Shown here piece after piece: positions 1 through 8,310 of a stretch of DNA of 21,763 nucleotides. A program made the translations under genes and the position numbers. A model generated the notes under the pieces. It was not told the origin of the DNA. It did not search any database and worked only from the letters and a program-made list of their open reading frames with translations. The stretch's first letter is position 1; every line of letters starts with the position of its first letter. Source of the stretch: Cymbomonas tetramitiformis (lineage: Eukaryota; Chlorophyta; Pyramimonadophyceae; Pyramimonadales; Pyramimonadaceae); contig LGRX02009938.1 of the NCBI GenBank assembly GCA_001247695.2, positions 1 through 21,763 of the forward strand, read 5' to 3'.

Positions 1-208
1 CACGCCCACAGCCGCAGCCGCTCAGCCACTGACTACGATATCAACACGCCACCACCACAGCCGTTCAGCCATCAACTACGAAATCCACGCACCCGCAGCC
101 GCAATCACACGTCAGCATCAACAATCACGCTCATATCGCCACGCCACACCCACTTCTTGTCTTGCCAGCTGATGTCTCCCTATCCATACGCCATCAGCTG
201 GGGGGGGG
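1..208. other. CA/CG-rich non-coding sequence with degenerate short repeats
   Basis: The first ~110 bases contain two or three degenerate ~45-base units sharing CAGCCG..CAGCCA..ACTACGA. A run of G (201-208) precedes the 170-bp repeat. No ORF with coding character was seen. Confidence 0.35.
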
Positions 209-378
209 AATATATTTAGAAACTTGCCCTCCAATGCCGCACCCACATCTCAAACCCAAAATCCCTCACAACACCCCACACTCAACCACAACAGAGATAC
301 ACCGCCATTTTAGCACCCAGCAATATCCCCACGCCCCGCCAGCCCCTACATTGCCGTCCCTTGTTCATAATCGCGACA
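209..378. repeat. 170-bp direct repeat, copy 1
   Basis: This segment is nearly identical to 2317-2486 in the same orientation, from AATATATTTA to ATAATCGCGACA. Differences are a handful of substitutions and small indels near the left end and in the middle. Flanking sequence differs on both sides, so the boundaries are sharp. It may be a dispersed repeat or a pair of short terminal repeats around the 2.3-kb segment. I see no target duplication and no TG..CA ends that would settle this. ORFs spanning it are proline-rich chance frames. Confidence 0.8.
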
Positions 379-1498
379 GCTGTCACAACATCAAACACGC
401 TTAGAAGGGGTCCCTCGAGCACCCCTGAAGGGCCTGTCAGGCCCCCCATATTTAGTCACGCTACCGCAGCCCATGTCAGACCCCACCGCATTTGCCCCCA
501 TCGCGCCCGTCTCAGCCGACAGCAAACGCCCCAACCATGACCCCCTTTTTCAGTAATTGTCATTCCCCCCTCAGTCACGGTCCTACCCCAGTTCATTGTC
601 CGCTCGAGCGCCCGGAGCATATCACGTTCACCCTCCAGCTCAGATCTCCCCCCCAGTATAAATCATGCACGACGCCTCGCCAAGCGCTACATCGACGTCG
701 CCGCGACCAGCCCGTGCCGATCCGCGAGCACCGCAGAGCGTCAAGCACGACATCACGCGAAGTGGCATCACGACACGACCACACATGACGTCTCGGCGAT
801 GCATGACAGGGCAAACGCAAGCGCGCGTTGACACCAAACGCCGCTGTCACTGGGAACCAATGGTCACAGGGCATCCGAAACGACAATGGCATTCACGGAC
901 TTCCACTATGCTCGCTTGAGTATTTAGCTAGCTCCTGCTTTCGAAAAGTTAGAGCCGAACCTTTCAAAACCATTCTGCGGGATAGTGATATTTGCCTCTT
1001 GTGGCCTAGTATTAAATGTGATATATGCATACATATGCTTCGAATCCACATGAGAGCTTTGTCACTAGCAGTTTGTAAGAGTCTGGTTCGGATTCCCAGA
1101 GTGCCGGCACGCCACTCTGATGTATGTGCGAAGTCGTGCCGGGGTGTTTGTTTTATCTGTGCATTGCCCCCGGTGTTGTTCGTTTGCCTTTCTGCTTTTC
1201 ATGCTTCCATCTGAGCCCGAATCCACGACAGTCGGCGAGTATACGTTAGACCCGCGCCCGTTTTGCGAATCTACGAGCCGGCGCGGCAGAAGCGCGTTGC
1301 CGCCTGGCATGTTTTACGTGGCACAGCAATAGACACGCATGTCGCCGTTCCGCAGCGGTGGAGATCCGCAGCTGTCCGAAAACGTTCGCGATTTCAGAAC
1401 ACGCTCGTGAATTCCCACAGAGGGGCATTTTTCCCGTTGAGCGCGTAGCGGCGAGATAGCCCGAAGCTGCGTTTATCATAAATTCACACCCGCGACGG
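379..1498. other. Non-coding stretch, no gene recognised
   Basis: Short frames on both strands overlap each other, often begin at non-ATG codons and show no domain. A small hairpin GGGCCTGTCAGGCCC sits near 428-442. The part after about 1320 may hold a further, strongly diverged copy of the 180-bp satellite (a GTGAATTCCC motif and an AAATTCAC motif at the expected spacing). Confidence 0.5.
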
Positions 1499-2220
1499 CG
1501 AACCGTTTCAGGCACCCTCAGCAGTATTCACTTGTGCGCACGATGCGCTCGGCCTTTTTGTGCCATATGTTGCACCATTTGCCATGCGAATTCGAATCTC
1601 GCAGGGCTTGCTTGCCGATTATGCTCAAACCGGCGTATGTGACCGGCGTTTGGGAATGCACAACCGTAGCCGCGCCAACTCGAGCCGTGACACCTGACTT
1701 TTGCTGTTTGGCGAGGTTGTAGCCGCACCCATGTTTTTCCCTCAGTTTGTATGATGTTTACCTTTGTGAATTCGACCTGCGCAGGCTGTGGCAACGTTGA
1801 ATTCCCCGAACGGACCTGTGTGACAGGTTGTGGGAATTCACGGCTGACGGCGCGCCAGCTCGAGTCCAAACACCTGACTGCAACCTTTTGACAACATTGC
1901 AGCCGAATGCATGTTTTCCCTTCAGTTTTTATTGTGTTTGTATTTGTGAATTCGACCCGTGTGGGCGTTGGCAGCGGTGAATTCCCCGACGGGCCTGTAT
2001 GACAGGTTGTGGGAATTCATGGTTGGCGACGCGCCGGCTCGGGTTTGGACACCTGACCCATGCCTTTTTGCCATGCGTGTGCTCGAAGCACGCCTTTGCC
2101 CGCAGTTTCTTTCATATGTTTCGACGTGAACTCGTGCTTGGCTGCTCGAAGGGCGCCAACTAGGGTCTTGTGGCAGGTTGGGGGCATTTACCGCAGGAGC
2201 CGCTCGTGCCGCAACCCGGG
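1499..2220. repeat. Degenerate ~180-bp tandem satellite, about four monomers
   Basis: Monomers begin near 1499, 1679, 1859 and 2038 (spacing 180, 180, 179). Shared landmarks in order are CTCGA followed by CACCTGAC, CATGTTTT with a CAGTTT, TTTGTGAATTCGACC, GTTGAATTCCCC, GACAGGTTGTGGGAATTCA and finally GCGCCRGCTC. The two middle monomers are the most alike; the first and last are strongly diverged. GAATTC occurs at three positions in the well-conserved units. The length is typical of eukaryotic satellite DNA, but a centromeric or subtelomeric role cannot be inferred from four copies. Overlapping minus-strand ORFs at 1528-1869 and 1922-2290 are products of the repeat. Confidence 0.75.
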
Positions 2221-2316
2221 TGCACGACACGCGAGCCGCAGTGAACGCCCAATTGCAAAGTGTTGTTTTGTTCTGCTCGAACGGTGTCACCTAACAGGGT
2301 CCCGAACCTCTTCGTT

Positions 2317-2486
2317 AATATATTTAAAAGACTTGCCCTCCAATGCCGCACCCACATCTCAAACCCAAAATCCCTCAAACACCCCACACTCAACCACAAC
2401 AGAGATACACCGCCATTTTAGCACCCAGCAATACCCCCACGCCCCGCCAGCCCCTACATTGCCGTCCCTTGTTCATAATCGCGACA
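2317..2486. repeat. 170-bp direct repeat, copy 2
   Basis: Second copy of the 209-378 repeat in the same orientation. The left end AATATATTTAAAAG has a TATA-like look. Sequence after 2486 (GATATATCGATAGTATCGG and onward) is unrelated to what follows copy 1. Confidence 0.8.
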
Positions 2487-2891
2487 CGGCGATAAATACG
2501 ATATATCGATAGTATCGGTTATCGGAAATATCGATATAGAGCCTTGGTCAGGGCTGCCTATACAGATTTCAGCAGGGGGTGAAGGGACATGTACTTGCAC
2601 AACTTTATATGGACGAAAATATGCATTAGGGTTTGTAACATTTTGGGGTCATATTTCGCCGATCCTCGCGTGTCGCAGGCCGCGCAGCGGCCGCGCTCCG
2701 CGGAGAAACTCTGGGGACAAGAGTAAGTAGGGTTAAGGCTTAATTAAGCTTAAGGGTATCGGTATGTTTCATCCGATATCGGCTCGAAATACAGTAGTGG
2801 TCGCGATTTCTACCCTCCCCCCCCGAGGACCACACGGTTATATTCAATTGATACGATTCTCAATCTGTTCGAACGCAGGTAGAAGCAAGCG
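2487..2891. other. Intergenic sequence with short palindromes
   Basis: No coding frame. It contains palindromic GCTTAATTAAGC (2738-2749) and a GC hairpin GGCCGCGCAGCGGCC (2678-2692) that recurs exactly at 20728-20742. In both places AAACTCTGG follows within 10-14 bases, so 2.67-2.72 kb may be a decayed relative of the 20598-20774 element. A C-run lies at about 2816-2824. Confidence 0.5.
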
Positions 2892-2919
2892 AAGGGGTAT
2901 AAACTAGTTTATACCCCTT
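2892..2919. promoter_or_regulatory. Perfect 28-bp palindrome upstream of the cupin gene
   Basis: Half-site AAGGGGTATAAACT is followed directly by its exact reverse complement, centred on CTAG (2904-2907), with no spacer. GGTAGAAG occurs as a direct repeat on both sides (2878-2885 and 2921-2928). Each half contains TATAAA, so a TATA-like box faces both directions. The end of the palindrome is 172 bases before the cupin ATG. A regulatory role (dimeric factor site or bidirectional core promoter) is inferred; the palindrome itself is seen directly. Confidence 0.6.
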
Positions 2920-3091
2920 GGGTAGAAGTGACACCCAACCGAACGCCAACCAAGATATATCCGATATTATATGCTGAACTATCTGATTTCAGAAACTCAG
3001 ACAGTTGCAACGTTGCAACAGTTCCCACACTTCGTGTTCTCCAGCAGGACAGGTATATCTTGCCGTGTGCGCCAAGTTGCATTTACCAGCA

Positions 3092-4054
3092 ATGGTTTCC
3101 AAACTCGCCCCCTTCTGCGCTGTCTTCGCGGTAGTTTTCGCTGAATCCCGGCACCCAGTCAGTGAGGAAAACCTAGACGATGTGCCAACCGCACCTTGCT
3201 TCCCGTGGAACAATGTCGCTCTAGATGGGGCGATTAGCGACCCCCAGAACCATATACCCATGTTGGAGAACGCTTGGACACGAGTTGTCGAGGTAACTAA
3301 CCCTGGTGGTGCTAAGGAGCTTTACCACACCCATGCGAGGCCCAGCCTCTTTATGCAAGATTTGCCTGCTGCTGTCCAGCACTGGTATGGTGACGGATCT
3401 GCAGATTATCCCGACCCTCAACTTCCTATGCCCCTTTATCATGCGCCCATGACCGTCGCGAGCGGCAATGTATACTTTATGCCCCCCAACGACTTCCACT
3501 CTGTAAAAAATGTTGATAACAAGCTCTTTCACTCCGTTCGCATGGAGCTCAAAGGTTTTAGCACAACTGATGCTGCCTCCTTGGGTTACCTGGGCTGTCC
3601 TAACGTGGTGTGTACTGCAAACGCCCCGATCGATTCGGTGTCATCAACCTCGCCGTACAAAGCAGCAGCACAATTGTCGATGAACAAGGTACCCAAGACT
3701 GCCCATGATAACTCAACAGGTGTACGCCTGGTATTGGAGAACGAGGCTGTACGCGTGTGGGACGTATTGGTTAATGCGGGCGAGCATTCAAAGCCGTTCG
3801 GGTTACAGTCAAACGTGTCTGTTGTCGTCGTGGATAAGCTAGCTGGATACGAGTGGGCAGACGCCTCAAGTAAAGTGATAGTTCGGGCGTCTACAACGCG
3901 CACGACGAGCGGGAAGGACTATTATGCGCCTGCCAACCTGTACTCAGGCAAGGTATTCATGCTACAACCTGGAGCCGGAAAGTGGGTGATAACGAATACA
4001 GACAGCGAAAAGAATTTTCACGCTATCATTGCTGAGCTTATCTGGACAATCTAA
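3092..4054 (+). CDS. Secreted two-domain cupin-like protein
   Basis: 320 residues, no intron. I chose the ATG at 3092 because it begins a signal-peptide-like N-terminus (MVSKLAPFCAVFAVVFAES). The upstream in-frame ATG at 3005 would put 29 unhydrophobic residues before it. Domain 1 (about 55-155) has cupin motifs: a His-x-His at H79 and H81 on the first metal-binding strand, then G125-x5-P131-x4-H136-x3-N140, matching the classic second cupin motif. Domain 2 (about 208-318) repeats the layout (LENEAVRVWDVLVNAGE parallels LENAWTRVVEV; both end with an FH....EL strand), but the metal-binding histidines are replaced by P235, F236 and K297. It is therefore a bicupin with one probably metal-competent and one degenerate half, likely extracellular or in the secretory pathway. 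Substrate unknown. The family is widespread in bacteria, so acquisition by transfer is possible but unproven. Confidence 0.82.
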   Translation: MVSKLAPFCAVFAVVFAESRHPVSEENLDDVPTAPCFPWNNVALDGAISDPQNHIPMLENAWTRVVEVTNPGGAKELYHTHARPSLFMQDLPAAVQHWYGDGSADYPDPQLPMPLYHAPMTVASGNVYFMPPNDFHSVKNVDNKLFHSVRMELKGFSTTDAASLGYLGCPNVVCTANAPIDSVSSTSPYKAAAQLSMNKVPKTAHDNSTGVRLVLENEAVRVWDVLVNAGEHSKPFGLQSNVSVVVVDKLAGYEWADASSKVIVRASTTRTTSGKDYYAPANLYSGKVFMLQPGAGKWVITNTDSEKNFHAIIAELIWTI

Positions 4055-5010
4055 TGCCCTTGCCGTCTTGCGAACGCAAAAGTAGTTCACCGTTATCACT
4101 CTTGCAAATACCAGGCATTACTTTATGAAGCCTCGGGGCACCAAATCCTCTAACTGTAGTGTTTCCCACGAAAGCGTTGTTGGGGGGCGCGACAGCAAGA
4201 AAACATATTTGAAAGACGGTTTCTTGTCGGTTATCTATCTACTTGTGCTCTGGATCGAGCTTTTGACAGTGTATTTTAACACCAACAGCAAACAAGGTAT
4301 CGCGCAACGGATGTCAGTGCGTTTTCTTCTCTTGGCAGTGAGCACGTGTCTTCAACCTTCGGACCAAGTTATTGCTCGTGTTCCACCTTGTTAGTGACTT
4401 CACCTCATAGCCCACCCTGCTCCTGCACAACCTCTTGCACTTGAGGTGTACGGCACCTTTAGGAGATAACACGAGACGTCCCTAACAGCTCAACCTCGAA
4501 TGGTCAAGTATGGTTTTCTCACACTCTTGGTTACGCATTATGACATCGCATATGTATCTTTCCTCTTACATACGATGGGAGATAAATACTATGCTGGAGA
4601 CATCCGGGGTTTTAGAGCCCGGCGGGTAAAATACACCAATCGTATACAAGCTACGGGTAAAATGCACCAACATACAAGCTACGCATCCCGTTATGACATA
4701 CGCATGTGCATACAACATGCCTATGTACCCTACGTATTTGATTTCACCATGTATTCCACCCATATGGAATACAACGATACAATAAGGCATAGTACAATTC
4801 GGCGGATCGGCGCCTTTGGCCGATTATTCAATGATCAAGTATCGGAATATTCACAATATCTACTATCGAAGTGGTTTGGAACATTTTCAAAATTCATCGA
4901 ATTTGTTCCACCTATCGAAGCCTACTATCGAATTGGTCTGGGATTCGAAAACATACGATCTGTCAAGGATATCAAAACCCACGATTCAATCGGGTTGACA
5001 ACCCAAAGCC
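4055..5010. other. Non-coding region downstream of the cupin
   Basis: Two ATG ORFs on the plus strand (4125-4394, 89 codons with one hydrophobic stretch; 4500-5024, 174 codons, Tyr/Ile-rich) match no family I know and lie in AT-rich sequence. I do not call them genes. A ~30-base imperfect tandem duplication around GGGTAAAATRCACCAA..ATACAAGCTAC lies at 4622-4684. CTATCGAA recurs three times at 4860-4935, flanking an imperfect inverted repeat (GGAACA..TGTTCC). This AT-rich stretch ends where recognisable gag sequence begins on the minus strand. Confidence 0.5.
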
Positions 5011-5458
5011 CTAAATCAAATTGACTTGGGACAATTTCCTTGTCGTAGAAGACGGTGTCGAGTGAAGCCAGGAGCAATTTCTTGGCCACCATGTCGTCGA
5101 GGGGTCCAGAAGCAACATTACGAATAGCCGTGAGGCAGGCATCGAAGTCCTGCATTAACGGATCGGGGTCGAGCTTGGAGTCGAAGAAGATGGCGCAAAG
5201 TTCCTCGTAGTGGTCAAGAGGTCGGTGAACTCGAGGTAGCAGCCTCTTCGTAATCTCACGCAGAGTGCGCTTCCCATCACACGGGGAAGCTCGACCAGAA
5301 GCGTCCACCCAACGTCGTGCAGCGGAATTACGTTTAGTCAACGAAGTCAACGTCGTAAAGAGAATGGCGTCGTCGATTTCGTTCACTTCCTTGGTGGCAT
5401 CGGCCAAGTCGAAGAGGGCGTCGTTGGCGGAATCCTTCTGCTCGAATGCAGTCTTTAA

Positions 5459-6077
5459 CACTTAAAAGGCGATATGGGAAATACAGTATGAATATCAGCT
5501 ATTGTACATGTAGTTACGTTTCGGCACATTGTGAATGCATTAGGCACCCCGGTGAGGCGTATATGGTATCCCCATTGAGTATACACATATGCGAAACTAT
5601 TTCTTTGACGAAAATGTCACCAAAAACTCAAATATCACCGGTTGTCCAAACCGAAAAGAAGGAATTTCCTCTGCTCCACTGCAAACGCCTCGTCCATGAC
5701 GTGTGTAACTTGCGACGCTGCGCATAGTAGGGATTGATTTTAAACCCTAGGGACGCAACCACACGTAGGTATGGCACCCATCTCTTACATACTTCAAGAT
5801 GGGCGTAAATGGATGAGTAACACGAAAGTTGTGCCCCTTGCTGAATATATCAGCTTGACTGTATATTCGGAGTGAGTGGTAATCAGAATAGATAAACGGA
5901 TAATACTCAGTCTTCCCGTTATATGTTCGGGGTCTAGGGTTCCGGGACCGGTGACAGTCATACACCCTAACTATAGGAATGACAGTCGGGGCGTCACTTC
6001 CAGCACCCCTTCTAGCGAGTTCTACCCACAAGCATGCGAATATCAGCTATACAATATGAAATATCGCCTTTTAAGTG
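5459..6077. mobile_element. 619-bp TTAA-flanked inverted-repeat element (piggyBac-like MITE)
   Basis: The ends are exact inverted repeats, CACTTAAAAGGCGATAT on the left (5459-5475) and its reverse complement on the right (6061-6077). TTAA lies immediately outside each end (5455-5458, 6078-6081). A 13-base subterminal motif GAATATCAGCTAT occurs near both ends in the same orientation (5490-5502, 6038-6050). Its interior has no credible ORF, so it is non-autonomous. TTAA target duplication is the hallmark of piggyBac transposases; TTA/TAA-type Harbinger insertion is the alternative, because the TTAA site is itself palindromic. It interrupts the gag of element A; removal with one TTAA restores the frame. 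Confidence 0.8.
5969..6005 (+). repeat. LTR 3'-end-like fragment inside the TTAA element
   Basis: AACTATAGGAA...GGGGCGTCAC.TCCAGCA closely resembles the last ~39 bases of the right LTR of element D (13190-13228). A matching LTR start (TGCTGGATATGAC) is not found upstream inside this element, so it looks like a remnant or part of a diverged LTR rather than a complete solo LTR. Confidence 0.55.
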
Positions 6078-6359
6078 TTAAAGACGTCACCATAGATGTC
6101 CAAATCACATTGCGGTTGGCCTCGTCGCCCTTGAATGTGGCGTCCTTAGCTCCAAGGGCATCTCGAGAAACTCGCTTGATGAGGTCGATGTTCCATGATG
6201 AATTCTGAACAACGGTAGTTCTCGTCCTCTCAGGAACCGTCAAAGCTACAACCGGTGAAAGAGGCGTAGGTCTGTAACGCGTGCCGACGTCTCGGGAAAA
6301 AAATCGTGTCAAGGCGAATTCGAGTGTGTGCCCCCATGGGAGGCGTATACCGTGAGAAG

Positions 6360-6534
6360 TGCTGGAAACAGCACAGCAGCCTAGGGGAGAACGCGCCCGG
6401 CGGATAAAGAACGAACTCAATAATAGATAACATACGGGAATAAATACCCGGACAGACACAAGCAGAGTCACCGAGGATGACATACTGGATATGACACGGG
6501 ACAGTACGAACATGTCACGGCGTCATTTCCCGCA
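6360..6534 (-). repeat. Element B 3' LTR (175 bp)
   Basis: Matches 8121-8295 at 172 of 175 positions. It begins TG and ends CA on the plus strand. It contains an internal TACTGGATATGACAC motif similar to the terminus of the element D LTR. Confidence 0.85.
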
Positions 6535-6999
6535 CACCACCTCATCAGAGGTGGCTCTACAGCTTGTGAATGTCACCACCCTAGCTACTAGAATGTACAT
6601 CTAATGAGAATGTTAAAGTCAAGTAGCTAGTAAAGATCACAAGATGAAACATAACAAGAATAACTAATACACCGGCTAATAGAAAACAGCTGCTGCTGGG
6701 AGAATTCTAAAGGCATAAGTTCTGCCGGCTAGTGGTCAGCAGCAATAATTCGTGCCGCCTGTCTGCTTGCGGAAATAGATGAATGAAGGAAATTATCAGC
6801 TGCCTGTCGGTTTAGCAAAGATGATGAAAGCCAAGATCCCGCGGTCTCTGCGTCTTAAGGATAACAAAGGGGCTTTTGAAATTGAATGCTGCCCGCTAGT
6901 GGTCAAAAGAAATGTTCCAAATTCATCGGAGTAAAGAAGATCCCCGCTTCAGCTAGTGGTCGAAACACGGTAGAAATGCCCTGCCTGTCCGTTTAGAAA
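6535..6999 (-). other. Element B 3' untranslated region with repeated boxes
   Basis: 465 bases between the stop codon and the 3' LTR. Reading the plus strand, GCTAGTGGTC occurs near 6729, 6895 and 6953, and a GCCTGTCNGTTTAG-like box occurs near 6803 and 6981 with a weaker copy near 6754. The polypurine tract is 6535-6542. No ORF. The recurring boxes may be structural or packaging signals; that is inference. Confidence 0.5.
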
Positions 7000-7902
7000 C
7001 TAATAACTGCCAGAAGAATATCCCTCATCAGAGTCGTAGCCAGCACCACCAGATTCGTAATCGTAGTGGTCGTAGTCGTGCTCATCGCCAGAAGCACCAC
7101 CGAAGCAGTGCTCGTCGTGATCGGAATGCTCTCGGGTGTCATAAGGATAATCACAGTCGTTGTTCACTGGGCCTGAGTCATTAACAAAATAAGATGATTG
7201 ACCAGAGTAAACATTTTGTTGCGGAAAAAATTCAGCTTCTGAAGCTTCTAAAACACCGCCATAAGACTCCTGTTGAAAACCTGTGTCCAACTCGGAATCC
7301 TGTACCAACTGAGATGTAGAAAAATGCGGAAAGGCCAGATGCCCCTCATATTCTTCAGCACAGTCGTCGCTGGATTCATCGTAGTACCCAGGGGGGTACT
7401 CCGACTCATCCTCACTCCCACTAGTAACACACATAGTATAATCGCCCAGAACGTTGGAGGCAGAATCTACGGTATGATAGTAATGGCGCTCCACACGAAC
7501 AGGAGGGGCCTGTCGTTGGAGCCTGCGCGAACTGGATGGCCCAGTCGCGGGTCTTGTGGTAGTTACTTGCGTCGAAACAGATCTGGCGGAAAGCAACGCC
7601 AGCGCATCGCCAACGCCCACATCACAAAGAGATACAGCTGGAGTCAACGAAACCTCGGACGCAGCACCACCAACTGCTGAGTCCCCTGAAACAACTAGCT
7701 CTAGAATAATCGGCTCCAAAACAATCTCAGGTCGCGGTAAATCCTGCGGGGCACTCCTAAAATGAGCGAGCGCCCTAGCTTGGGCTTGGCACAAAGAAAT
7801 GAGCTGAGCGCGCTTGAGAAATTCCACTTTGTCCAACCTCTCATCACAAGATAACAAAAGAGCTCGAAGCTCCTCATCGGGCAAAACATCTGCGAGAGCC
7901 AT
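7000..7902 (-). CDS. Element B protein, acidic, Tyr/Ser/Asp/Gly-rich C-terminus, function unknown
   Basis: 300 residues from the first ATG at 7902; the open frame upstream starts only at non-ATG codons. Residues 3-45 form a predicted helical stretch (LPDEELRALLLSCDERLDK and on). Its helix-spacer-helix spacing faintly recalls SAP-like DNA-binding modules, but this is a guess. Residues 75-135 are Ala/Ser/Thr-rich with a basic SSRRLQRQ patch. Residues 160-300 are strongly acidic with many Tyr, Ser, Asp and Gly, and carry no zinc knuckle. It is not similar to the gag proteins of elements A and D that I can see. It is the only gene of a complete LTR element with nearly identical LTRs and no stop or frameshift in 300 codons, so it is probably a real, recently active element gene. 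It could be a structural protein replacing gag or a captured host fragment. Confidence 0.65.
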   Translation of the reverse strand: MALADVLPDEELRALLLSCDERLDKVEFLKRAQLISLCQAQARALAHFRSAPQDLPRPEIVLEPIILELVVSGDSAVGGAASEVSLTPAVSLCDVGVGDALALLSARSVSTQVTTTRPATGPSSSRRLQRQAPPVRVERHYYHTVDSASNVLGDYTMCVTSGSEDESEYPPGYYDESSDDCAEEYEGHLAFPHFSTSQLVQDSELDTGFQQESYGGVLEASEAEFFPQQNVYSGQSSYFVNDSGPVNNDCDYPYDTREHSDHDEHCFGGASGDEHDYDHYDYESGGAGYDSDEGYSSGSY

Positions 7903-8120
7903 TGCGGAAAAATAATCTGAAGAGAAAGCAAACGCGCGAAAAGAATGCCGATACCACTCCGCCGTAATTCCCAAAGCTGCCGTAGTGTCCAAGCGAAAGC
8001 GAGAATCAAATTTCGAACACCGCAAGAGGGAAGGGTGAGCTCAAAATAAAGATAGAGCGATAACGAAATAAAATTCCACGCTAAATACGAATTACGCGAA
8101 GCGTAACTGGGACCATAACC

Positions 8121-8295
8121 TACTGGAAACAGCACAGCAGCCTAGGGGAGAACGCTCCCGGCGGATAAAGAACGAACTCAATAATAGATAACATACGGGA
8201 ATAAATACCCGGACAGACACAAGCAGAGTCACCGAGGATGACATACTGGATATGACACGTGACAGTACGAACATGTCACGGCGTCATTTCCCGCA
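8121..8295 (-). repeat. Element B 5' LTR (175 bp)
   Basis: Direct repeat of 6360-6534. The plus-strand left end reads TACTGG where the other copy reads TGCTGG, a likely point mutation of the terminal dinucleotide. Target duplication AGAAG follows at 8296-8300. Confidence 0.85.
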
Positions 8296-8310
8296 AGAAG
8301 TTGCACTCAT

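Larger units (their letters stand above)
6360..8295 (-). mobile_element. Element B: complete small LTR retroelement with a single non-gag ORF
   Basis: 1,936 bp bounded by two 175-bp direct repeats that differ at three positions. The 5-bp target duplication AGAAG lies directly outside (6355-6359, 8296-8300). Orientation is minus: in that direction the LTR begins TGCGGGAAATGACGCC, and a purine-rich AGGTGGTG (6535-6542 on the plus strand as its complement) abuts the 3' LTR as a polypurine tract should. A TGG that could begin a primer-binding site is five bases inside the 5' LTR, but I cannot name a tRNA. There is no protease, RT, RNase H or integrase, so mobility would need enzymes supplied in trans. 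Near-identical LTRs mean recent insertion, into the gag of element A. Confidence 0.85.
5026..8310 (-). pseudogene. Element A: gag-like gene split by two nested insertions
   Basis: A retrotransposon gag-type protein on the minus strand, in three pieces: 8310-8296 (ATG and the first five codons), 6354-6082 and 5454-5026, together about 240 codons. It is homologous to the plus-strand gag of element D. Both share an F-x-G-x-E stretch followed by T-x-MV-x-x-L-x-TAF, then DGKR near the middle and a final D..F..A-L..A/T-R-x-x-A block before L-D-T/S-x-FY. Piece 1 and piece 2 are separated by element B with its 5-bp target duplication; piece 2 and piece 3 by the TTAA-flanked element at 5459-6077. Removing both leaves one uninterrupted frame, so the gene was probably open when hit. 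Similarity to gag ends near 5026, where the sequence becomes AT-rich and unrelated. No zinc knuckle, protease or polymerase is visible. Confidence 0.75.

Noticed and set aside
1083..1096. GGTTCGGATTCC resembling a tRNA B box
   Set aside because: It has an extra base relative to the consensus, and no A box or acceptor stem pairs around it.
3005..3091. Upstream ATG giving a 349-residue cupin
   Set aside because: It would place 29 residues before a good signal peptide; ATG 3092 is preferred.
4125..4394. 89-codon ORF with one hydrophobic segment downstream of the cupin
   Set aside because: Likely the cupin 3' untranslated region; no homology or context support.
4500..5024. 174-codon plus-strand ORF with ATG
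   Set aside because: AT-rich, no domain recognised, and its end overlaps the start of recognisable gag on the opposite strand. Possible but unsupported.
6043..6513. 156-codon minus-strand ORF taken as one gene
   Set aside because: It is a composite of element B LTR, the second piece of element A gag and the end of the TTAA element.
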